From Mactra quadrangularis (Eukaryota > Mollusca > Bivalvia > Venerida > Mactridae): a stretch of DNA of 64,000 nucleotides. Position numbers and translations under genes: made by a program. Position 1 is the stretch's first letter. Each line of letters begins with the position of its first letter. Positions 35,701 to 47,700 of the stretch are shown one piece after another. The stretch lies in contig CM046303.1 of NCBI GenBank assembly GCA_025267735.1, forward strand, positions 37,213,380 through 37,277,379, read 5' to 3'. A model generated the notes under the pieces. That model worked only from the letters and a program-made list of their open reading frames with translations. It searched no databases and was not told where the DNA came from.

Positions 35701-38700
35701 ACATAACTTTTGATTATTTTTTGGAGTTATTCCCCTTTAATGTTGAAATTTGTTTAAGTTGAAATATTAATAGTTCCTTAAAAAGATAATTAAATAAAAG
35801 TAGATATGCTTATTCATTGATACTATGTCTACTTAACTTTGAAGGGACATTACTATGGAAGAATGTTTTAGGAGTTATGCCCCTTTTATATTTTACAAAT
35901 ATGAATTGGTAATTATCGTTTGACTGATTTATTTCCTTTCAAAAATTAAGTCCTGTCTTGAAATCATTTTTGTTTAAAGATAAGCCTTGCCATGAACAAA
36001 ACACCCGAAAAGTCGAGCGCGCTGTCCTTGGACTGCTCTTGTTTAAAAAGTTAACTGTTCTAAATTTAAATCTAGATTTGAAAAATAGCAAAACCTTTGC
36101 ACTTTTTCACTACCTAGCATTTTTATCAGCATTAAAGAGAATGCTGATTTAGGGTTGAAATAACTTTTTTATGAGTCAAATTTTCAGAAAACATTTTGGC
36201 CAAGCAAAGAAGAATGTTTTGTGGTTTTATGTGTTCTGCTTTCTTTCTGAAGGACAAAATGGTTTAAGATACCGAGATGGTGATTTGTTATTGAACTTTT
36301 CTTTAAAACACATTGTTTTCCAACTCCTAAATCTTAGCAGTTTACGGGCACAAAATGTTGCAAAAGTTGCATTCTATAGCCTATGTAATTTCAAAATACT
36401 GTACATCTCTTTATCAATGTAATTTTCTATTACAGAGAGGTAATCCAATATTAAAACATATAAAGAATGTACCTTGGGAGTATGGTAGTATTGTACCAGA
36501 TTACGCAATGGGTGTGGCCAACTGTGCTTTATTTTTAAGGTAAATTTAACTAAAAAACAAACTACTTTCTTACTGATAGAAGTTTTTGTGTTCAAGCACA
36601 TCTATAGTCCAACAATATTAACCTGAGCTTGACCTTTTGGAAGAATATATCAAACTCAGTATTTACAGTCTAGTTTGTCTTTGTTTGTAAATTGCTCTTT
36701 ATCGGAAGCTTTCAGCAAAATAAACGGGCTGAACAATTTATTTTGATTTAAAAAAATAAATACTTTAAAACTGTGCCACAATATTGCAGACTTATGTATT
36801 CCCCCAAAACTAATGTGTCCAAAATTTAAAGTCCAATAACATGCCATGCTTATGAAATTGATTTGTAGTCACATAAGTTGTTATTAACACGTGTATAACC
36901 GTATACCCACATACGGAAACTCACGATTTAATGTTAGTGAAGTGTGTAATTATCATAATTAGGTAGTTCAAGCTCAGGTTAATATTGTCGCACTATACCA
37001 ACCATCATTCTTAATATGACAGTGTCTATAGTCAAATGATCTTAACCTTTAAGGTAAACAAAACCTTGTATTTTGCTGTTGACTGTGTATAGACGAATAA
37101 TTGAATTGCATTATTTTGCGCATAAAATAACTACTACTTTTCCCTTGGGAAAGTTTCAAGAAATTTTCATTTTGTCATGTGAATTTTGATTGTTAACTCT
37201 AATCCTCTGCAGAAAATTTAAGTTGAGCAGTTAAAAAAGTTATTTGCAAAAAAATAGTGTGAAGGATTCGGAAAAAACAATTACAATTCTCAAGTTAATG
37301 TATGGTTTAAAAAAAAAAAAATAAAGTGTCCGTTTCTGAATGGGCTATTAGATTCTAGCGCATGTTTTTACTGGTGCAAGAATTTGTCTGAAACAGATAT
37401 TTGTTTACCTTTAGAAGATCACATGATTGTATACCCTGTATGGGAAAGTAGACAGTAACTTACAGATGATTGGAGTCCAGTACTAATGCACCTCAGACCC
37501 ATGGTTTGGTGAACTGTCTCCATAATATGACTCTCACTATTGAGTATTAAAATGGTTGTAAAATAAAAACAAACCATATCAACTTAAAAGGTTATTATCA
37601 ATATTGGATGTAAAAATTTACTGTTTAATTTCTACAAAAATGTTTGATGAGTTCAGTAGGGTTCATATTCAGAATGGAGAGTTCAGTTGTAGGCATTAAT
37701 TCCAGAAGGTTAGATTCCTTGTCAGGGCATACATTCATGAAGTTTGGACATGATAGAAAAAATTTCTACAGCTGTTCTCCATCCTATATGACATATACAA
37801 TGTTTTGCTATGATGTTAAACCCCAAAACAACAAAAAAAGGTATGACACATTTTAATTTTTTGTCATAGTTTATTTTATGCTGAAACTGCAAGATATACC
37901 ATAAATTAGTCCTGCACATATCATCAGGCTGTCAACCAGTTCCTATATTTCTATATTTTCCTATATTTTGACTATCATTCCTATATTTTTTCAAAACATT
38001 TTAATTTGAACATGTTGAGTATGTTTAACTGTATATTATTATTTCATAGTTGAGTAAATTTCCCTAAACTACATAGATCAGTTGATTAAATTGTGTGAAT
38101 ATGATGAGTTATTTTATTATTTCATAGTTGAGTAAATTTCCCTAAACTACATAGATCAGTTAATAAAATTATGTGAATATGATGAGTTATTTTATTATTT
38201 CATAGTTGAGTAAATTTCCCCAAACTACATAGATCAGTTGATTAAATTATGTGCATATGATGAGTTAGTTTGGTATGTGGCTGTCAGTATTCATACTTCC
38301 GTTACAATTTACTTTATATCACATCTCTTCGAAAATAGCCAAGATTTTAGAAAAAGTTTTCTTTAGCAGGGAGCTTTTCAATTATTTTTCCAAAAACTAC
38401 TGTATAATGTAGTTGTATATTTTAGTCCAGCTTATGTATTGCACACTCTGTGCAGCATAATCGTGATAAACCCTTAATAAACCTCAGTTGATAAAGAAGT
38501 AATTGTTATACATGTAGGCAAACACCCTCTATTAATTTACATTGTAGAATTGAGATTTTCCATGTTCATCTTAGTTGAATCAGGTATTTTATATAATGTT
38601 ATATAGAATCCCTGGTTGAATAGATTGTAGAAAAATGAATTGTTTTGTTATTTTATTTCAGTTTAAGATATCATCAACTTCATCCAGAATATTTACATAA

Positions 38701-41700
38701 CAGATTAAAAGAACTTGGTAAAGGATATGACTTAAGAGTTTTACTAGTACAAGTTGATGTTGTAAGTCTAATCTTTAAATACTTCAAAAAATTGAAACCA
38801 ATGCACCTTTTTCTGGTCACTCATCCATTTTAAACCTTTCTAGCTGGACTTTTTGAAATAAATAAGAAGTAACTTTATCTTTACTTTGTCACATTTGCGT
38901 AATTGTTGATGTTGGTTATGAGGTTAAAGTTTATCTAAAGTCTATCTTCAGCACTTTCCAAAATATTTAATTGAAAGTTGGTTGAGAGTTGGTATACTTA
39001 TTCATTGGGACATGCAGTACCCACCAAAAATTTGGAGACAAAGGAAATTTAATAAAATAATTAAATTCCATTGATTGCTTTTGGTAGAACCATTACTTTT
39101 AATATATTTTATATGGTTGATGATTAAATGAAAAAAAATTCTTGAATGCATCTCATTTATAAGATTCCGCATTTGATATCCCAAAACTTTCAAAACCAAA
39201 TTCAATGTAGTTCTTTTCTATAACATAGATTTTAAGCTATATTTGGTAGTTTCAACTACAAATTAGGCCATGGCAAATTGGAATTTTGTTAAGCATCAAC
39301 TCAAGTTTTGCAAACCTAGGTACCTATTCACAAAAAACACACAACCTAAAACAAAAACACATGTTCATTCTAGCTTGTATTCACACAAATAAGTACTTGG
39401 TAGTACATGAATGTTTATTATGTTTATGACATTAATGTGAGATTAAAGTGATTCTATAAAAGGTATAATTATACAACATTCACGTATTTATTAATCAAAC
39501 ACAGAGACAATGAACTATCAGTATTTCCTGAGAAAAATCAGTCAAATCCCGGAACAACAGAATTATTTAAAAAAATTTCACCAACAATTCCGTGGATTTT
39601 TTTTGGATTGAGTACTCTAAAACCTATGCACACGCGAACGCTTAACAAAATTCCGGTATTGTATGGCCTTATAGTACCATAATAAAAAAAATAAACAAAG
39701 CTAAAATGCATTTCGTGATAATTTTGGTGGGTACTGTACATTGTGAACTGAAATAATGCCATTCTGCTCACAGACTAGTCTGTGCAAAACTATGCTAAGC
39801 TTCATGTGGTAATATTTACAGTCTTATAATTTTGCTATTCAACTGTACTGAACAAATTGAATATGTTTTTTGCTGCTACTCGGCATAATATTGCTAGATA
39901 TTGTTTGTATTATTGTAATTATAAGTAGTTATAAGTGTGAATTTATCACAATTAAATGTTAATGGACTATTTCTGTTTCATGAAAAAGTATTATTGCAAA
40001 AGTTGGATTGATTAAATAGTTTATTTTAGAATAGATTGACTTTTATACTTTTCTATTTTCTATATTATATAGCTAGTTAAACTGGTTTCATAGTTCATAT
40101 TATCTTTTTTACTGTTATTTCAGAAAGAATCTCACTCACTGTTAAAAGATCTTGCTAGAATATGTATTCTTGCTGATCTCACACTTATTATAGCATTCAG
40201 GTAAATTGATTTATGTAATAAACATTAAATTTTGAACTATTGTAAGCTTTGACAAATTTCTTTTATGTCCTTACCATTTCTTATTGTCCTGGAATGGACA
40301 AGAGATTTGTTATCTAAAAATGTGGTACATGTATATTTGTGCATTTTACAAATGATTCTACCTCAAAGCCATAGAAATGGTAACACTTCATTGTCATGCT
40401 ATGTTCATAAACTATTTATACATATTACACTGGAACCTCGCTTAAAGACCACCCCGATTCACGGACCACCCCGCTTAAAAGACCAGTTTTGAAAAGAACA
40501 GATTTTTTTGCTCTGTATTTAGTTGTATTTAACCCCGAAATTAGGACCACCCCGCTACTCCGTAATACAACCACTTCCTTCTGACAAAACGCTTTAAATG
40601 TGTGCATTTTGACCCCACTAAAAAGACCACTTAGAATTTGCGAAATATTCGGCAAGCGACCAGCAGTCTGACTAAGGTATATGTTTTTCACACCTGTGTA
40701 GATAATATGCTGCACCTATTGTTCGTAAACAAAAGATGTCAATCTGTTAGATAACTAATGAATAAAGGGGTATTAACACGCCTGTTTAACTAACAATGTG
40801 ACACTTGCAAAATCTAGGGGTCATTTTCCTACCCAATACTGACCATTTAAATTAAATCTATTGAAAATATTTGATAAAACAACAAAATTACTGGAAAACG
40901 AAAGTAGACGCGTCACGTGATACAAATACATTTTTAATGTTAAATTGTTAATGTGGTACAAGTTTTAGTGTTCTGAGAATAGCAAATCCGAAATGGAAGC
41001 TCTTGAGAGTAAATTCGACGGAAAGATCAAATATTTGTTGCTGGTCTAATCTAAACTCCATTTGTTTTTTCGGCCTACAGAAATAGCCGAGTGATTACGA
41101 TTAGAGAGCGTCAGTACCGAATAAAGTCCGTTATACGATCCGGTAGGCGATATAATTCATTTTGACCGTTTCCGTACGTGATCGCTGATACACGCGTTAT
41201 AAACTGTTGAAAAAAACCGAAGTTGAACTCAATTATTTTTCATAAATATAATTATTCATGATAAAATTTGAAAATCTTATGCAATGTGAAAACTGTTCTC
41301 TTGATAATGACTAATTAGTAAAAGCTCATTACACCCACTAAGCTCATTACACCCACTACACTTTCAAATGATTCTTTTAAGCAAGGACTCTATATAACAT
41401 GTTATAAAGGGTCATTGTTTTAAGTTAACAAAGTATATGTCAGACAGTCTTTGTACTATGAATTATGCTAGACTAATTTATCCGCTAATAAGACCACCCC
41501 GCTAATAAGACCACTTTTTAAAAGAACGGTCAGTGGTCTTAATAGAGGGGTTCCAGTGTATATTCATTTTATTTGAAAATATTTGATGGCTTTTGTGGTA
41601 TATCCCTTACATGCTAAAACATAGGCAGATAACTTGTTACACTCACGTAAATATATAAACAGTACCCACCAAAAGTTTGGAAACATTTTCACTTTGTAGA

Positions 41701-44700
41701 CCTAGAGATTTATCTTTTATCTAAAATTTGATTACTGTTTACTTTGAAATGCTTTTAAGTCTTGCATTATTTTTTGGTTGTCATTATAATTATAACAGAG
41801 ACTTCATAAATAGCATAAATACTATTTAACATATATATGTTATGGAAAATAATTACTATTATTGCATATGTTACTATAAATAGTAACAAAATCGACGAGA
41901 AAGTGCGCCAATATAGCCTCAATGTGGGCAATACATTCCGGTATTGAGCAAGTGTGCCAAAATATCGATATTTGGCTCACTTCCTAGTGTGCCAAAAATC
42001 GATATTGAGGCAACTTCCGGTCATTACGCACCTGCAGTATAACAACGGCAGACTTTCCGCACGTGAAATTCGTACGTAATTAGCAACAAGAAGCTATTAA
42101 ATTTAACGACGTGTGTTTTTTCATATAAAAATTAATAAGATAATCAACAACCAGACTTACGTTTTATAACAAGCGTTCATTAGATTCCAACGTTTCGGCG
42201 TTGAAAACAAAACAATACATGTGACGTAACGTCAACGTGCAAAATAGCGCATTATGTCGAGAAAAAGTAATCTTTTGTTGTAGAAAAATCATCATTACAT
42301 GCATTTGTCAACATATGCAATAAAAAGGTTATGAAACAGGGCAAGTGTGCCTTAAGTCGATATCGGCACACTTTCCCCGGCATTAGCCCTCGGGCTAAAG
42401 CCCTCGGGCCAATACCTAAGCAAGTGTGCCGATATCTTCCTTAAGGCACACTTGCACTGTTTAATAACCTATACTTAATACATGATTTTGGAGGCTTTAG
42501 GATGTCAGATGCTGAATCTCATAAATGTGTTGCATTCATGAAATTTGTTTTCATTTTATCACACACCTTTCTTAAATATATCCAAAAAATGATTCTACAA
42601 GATTTATCATCAAAATTCAAGAATTGTAGTAAATTTCTTTTGTCTCCAAATTTTTGGTGGGTACTGTATACATATTATATTCATTTTTTTTTGAAAATAT
42701 TTGACAGCTTTTGTGGTATATCCCTTATATGCTAAACATAGGCAGATAACTTGTTACTCTTACATAAATGTTTGATTAAAATGTTACCCAGGTATATTAG
42801 GTAAAATTATTCTATTTAATTCAGTAAATTTATTTATGTTATAGTGCTGAAGAAGTAGGTAGATATCTTGAAGCTTATAAAGTATATGAAAATAAACCAG
42901 CAGAGGCTTTGATGGAGAAAGTGGAAACTGACTATATTTCACAGGTATTTGTTCTTGCCTATCTAAATATGATGCTATAAACTAGAGAATGAACTTCATG
43001 TGTAAAACTCTTTTTCTTCTTGGGGGACCAACTGAGAAACTAGTTGTTTATTTGAAAGATGTGTTTACTAAACAATTAATTTTTACTATTAATTACATGT
43101 ATAGGGGGATGTATAGGCATTAAAGGTCTTCCTAATGTCTCTGAGGACCTATATTTGGGTTCAGACAACCTATTACTGCTATTAAAGATATGGTTCAGGC
43201 TATTCATTCGGGCAACTTAGTTTGAAATTAGTGTTGAGCCTTGCATGTAGTGATTTGACTTGACTTTGTATGACTAGAATTACCTCCCATCTTTAATAGT
43301 ACATGGACATTTATGTGATTTTTTGATTGGCATGAATCTTTTACTAACTAACTCAAAACATTAAAGGTGTCACGGTATATGAAACAAATGATAAAGCCAG
43401 AAGTATTGAACTTAGTTTATTTGGTTGTATTGGTAAAAGCAATTCAAAACCGAGGCTTTTGAGAGTGAATTTGATTAATAGATCATTTATTTATTGTTTT
43501 TCTCTCAGTTCCTATAAGTTTTGAATATGAAAGGCTTTGAAATTTTAAAATAAATTATTTGAAACTTTCAGATATTAAATAAATTAGTTCTTACATGTTA
43601 GTGTGTGTTAATGTTTTCTACTTCTAGTTTACAGAATGTCTTACCACCGTGAAGTCAGTAAATAAAACAGATTGTATGACTTTACTTTCTACATTCAAGG
43701 TATTTTGAATAATTTTTGTTTGATAGTGATAACATGACATTGTATAGGTTAATTATTTTGACCTGAGAGGTGTGCATAAATTAAAATCTTTAGTAACTTC
43801 ACTGTGAACATCTGATTTGATAAATATATAGCTTGTTCATATTGACAAGAAACAGATTATATAGTTACTACACTACCATCAACTGCATTTATGAACTCAA
43901 ATGAGAATAAGTCTTTTTTGCTTGTCTGAGGTATAAAGCTTTATTTATGTATGCTTAATCAGCAAGAAAAATCAGTTGAAATTAGTTTTCAACTAGTTTT
44001 TTTGTTTGTTGGATTTATGCCATAGAAACACATTGTATAGGTAATATCACAGCGGTCTGTCCACCTACTCACTGTTCCAGGAAAGACTAAATCTCTTGAT
44101 TTAGCTGTTAACCAGCCACTAGATGCAAACTTCTGTCAGTGACTGACTACTGCCCTACATAATTTAAAATCAGTGGTAGGAGGGAGAATGGCCGTAGAAA
44201 ATTATTTCATGACCAAGCACCATGAAAGTATGCACCGCCGGGGAATTGAACCCACAACCCATGATCAGTAGACTTGTGTGCTATCAACTTAGCTAGCCAG
44301 GCAGGCTAGTTTACAACAAGAATAGCTTTGACTATTAAGGGGTTGCCAGCAGACTTCCTAGGCCCATCATAGCTGGTACCAAACTTTAATATACAAGAGT
44401 AATTTCTTAAATGTACAGAATTTTAAATTTGATAGCTTATGAAATATAAAGTATTTTATTTAGATTTGCTTCTTTTAAAAACGTGAAAATAATCAAGGGA
44501 ATGATGGTTCAATTCCAATTCAGGAGATACTTTCATGGAGCTTTGTCATTAGATAATTTCTATGACTTCTCCCTCCTACAACTGATTTTAAATTGTGTAG
44601 GGCAGTTGTCTGTCACTGACAAAAAAGAAAAGAGTTTATTGTATAAAACTATGTAATTTGGGTGTATTTCAGACAATGGATGGTATTATAAAAGCAAGTA

Positions 44701-47700
44701 AAAGTGATGTTTCTTGTTGTGCTGGATTTGGTCCACAAAAAGTAAGATATTGTTGTTTATAAGTTATGGGAGTTTTAGCTAAAATTACTTATTTTCAATT
44801 ACTTACATTTTTCCATTGTTATGCTTTCAAATTGTTTCTGAATACAAATGTACTTAAGTTTATCAGCACATGTATATAGTATTCATGAACTATCTAGATT
44901 TTCAAATGAGTTTTTTTCTGTTTTTTTGTTGTTGGTTTCAATGCTATAGCAACTCATTGAATAGGTCATATCACAGCAGTCTGTAAGCCTACTCATCCTT
45001 CCTGGAAAGGTTAAATCTGTGGTTTTAGCTGTTAACCATTTTCTTAGCACATACTTCCGTCAGCATTCTCGTACCCAGAGTCTAGTAGGATTCTCAATAC
45101 TAGCCTCTGGCGCCACACGATTAATTTCGAGTGTGTGCATTCGATATTTTTTACGCACCAATGAAAAATCGCGTCTCAAAAATTCCGCAAAACGAGGCCA
45201 TTTTAAAAAAGTCTGTTAACAAACAAGCTGGCGGAAGGCCTATCATACGGCTACTACATGTGTAAAATGTCATTGAATATCTGCTGTGAGTCAAGAAGTA
45301 AATATATGAATTTTCGATATGTTTAATTGAAAGAAATTGTCAGAGAGACGTATAAAGGAAAAAAGCAAGCTTGATTGCAATGTGGATTGAGCGGCAGTTG
45401 AATAAACTATCTACATACAACATAATTTCAATTAAACTTGTTTTACCGTTAAGCTAATGTTTTAAACTGCTATTCGAAAACAATAAAACCATATAAAATT
45501 TCTAATTTAACTTACATAAACTTATGACATTATATCTACAATGCATTTTATTAAAAATAGTCTATTTGTCACTTTCCAGATTATCGAATGAAATACTTTA
45601 AGATTAGATATTTTTTATCAAAATCTTGCTTACATATCTTTCATCTTATATGGTTTATATGAGTTAATGTTTTAAAGGATTGCAACAAGCATTACGCATA
45701 AAAAATTAAAAACATTATTTATGTATTTTCTTTACACTCTGTTCATTTTATTAAACAAATATTTAATCTGAATATAATTAACATTTTTATGCACTTCAGT
45801 ACACAATATTCTCACAACCCTCATCCCTAATCAATGGCTCTGTTGTCCCTAGCTAAAGTCGGCGAATTTCAAAGATCATTATCAATTGCTATTTAACACT
45901 GGTCAATTGAAAGTTTCAGTCACAACATAGTTTACAAGTACAGCCACTGTTAATCTGTTAAATGAAGCGTATATTAATCGCCTGATAATATCATTAATTA
46001 GTGTTTCACACATTTAATCATTGACTGTCTAACATCCTGTCATTTTCATGATTGGTGTATATTGCTACTGCACACTTCTGGGACCTTCAAAAGATTAAAG
46101 CCATAAATCAGCAGGACTGCTGTCATGTGTATGTAGATAGACCCTAGATTATGTGTCACATTGGTTACAGAAATAACTAACATTATCTTAAACTTTAGAC
46201 GAAGACGCTATGTAAGCGACAATTGGATTGGTTGATAAATTTAGCGCCAGATGACGTTTGTCGCGAAACTTTGTGAAAGCATTCTGATTGGTCGATATCG
46301 GCCAAAATTATGACGTTTCATTCCTGAAATTAGCCGTGTGGCGCCAGAGGCTAGTATTGAGAATCCTACTAGACTCTGGGAAAGAGAATGTTCCGTCAGT
46401 GGCTGACAACTGCTCTACATGATTAGGAATCAATGGTAGAAAGGGAGAATGGCCATAAAAAATCATTTCATGACAAAACTCAAAGAAAGTATACCCCACC
46501 CGGGAATTGAACCCACAACCCTTTGATCAGTTGACTTGCATGCTACCAATTTAGCTAGTTAGGTGGCTAGAATTCATTGATAATTTAGCACTTGTTTTAA
46601 AATGTTTATGAAGCTTGACTATACATTTGTTTGATTAGGTGATTTTGTACAAATGTTTATTTAAGTTTTAAGTTTTTCCCTCTTCAGTAATACATCTCTG
46701 ATAAACTTGTTTACACTTATTTCAGGCCAGCAGATTACACGATGTGTTTCATGAACCATTTTTGAAATGTAAAAAAAGAAAAAATGATTCTACAGGTAGA
46801 TCCTTATAGAACTATGCTTTCTGTCTTGTATGTCTGTCAATTAATCCTGCACTGGTCAGGACATGGGCAAAAATGGGTTATTTTTCACCTGAATGTGATA
46901 GGGCTATTTCCAGACTCTCTTTTTTTAATTACTAATAGACTGACAGATATGCAACTTAGCTAAATTATTCCTAAGGTGATTGTCTTTCAGTAACAGTCAT
47001 TTGGACCACAATACCCGAGTTATCACTGCAAGGCTGGGGCAGAGAAAAAAGGGCGAAAAAGCAATTTTTCACATCACTTTACTATATAAGCTGTGACAAA
47101 TGAGTAAAAAGATATGTTTTACTCTGTTTTTCACTTTTTCTGTTAATCTTCTTGATGGTTGAACAATTTTTCATTTTCCAAGTTGCTTAAAATATTACTG
47201 GATGAATCAGATTTTTTTTTATTTCAAAATTATAGAAATTTATTATGTCATTGCTTACAATTGTTGTTACAGGTCTGCATGATTGATTCTTGATATGATA
47301 AACTATTATAGTAAATTTGTCAATCAAACAATTAAAATATATAGATGTATACCCTTTAAGAAAGTTTCTACCTAGTTTTGATTGTGGTTCATTTATATTT
47401 ATTTTCTTATTCGTACAACCTTAGTTTTGTTGAAATTTACTGGAAAAGGAGATATTGTAATGTAGTTTGAAAGAATATTAAGTTTTGTTTAAACTTCCTG
47501 CAGCGAAAGTGAACTGAATTATTGTATTATATATCGTCGACGTACCTAAGTTCGCGACCAACCTTGATTCGCGGCCATTTTTGTTTATGTTCATACTCTC
47601 GCGAGATTTCGAAATCGAGGCTATAACCTGACGTCACGTTTACTACTTGATTTACGCTACCGTATCGATCTATTAACTTAAACAGAATGCGTTTTAAATA

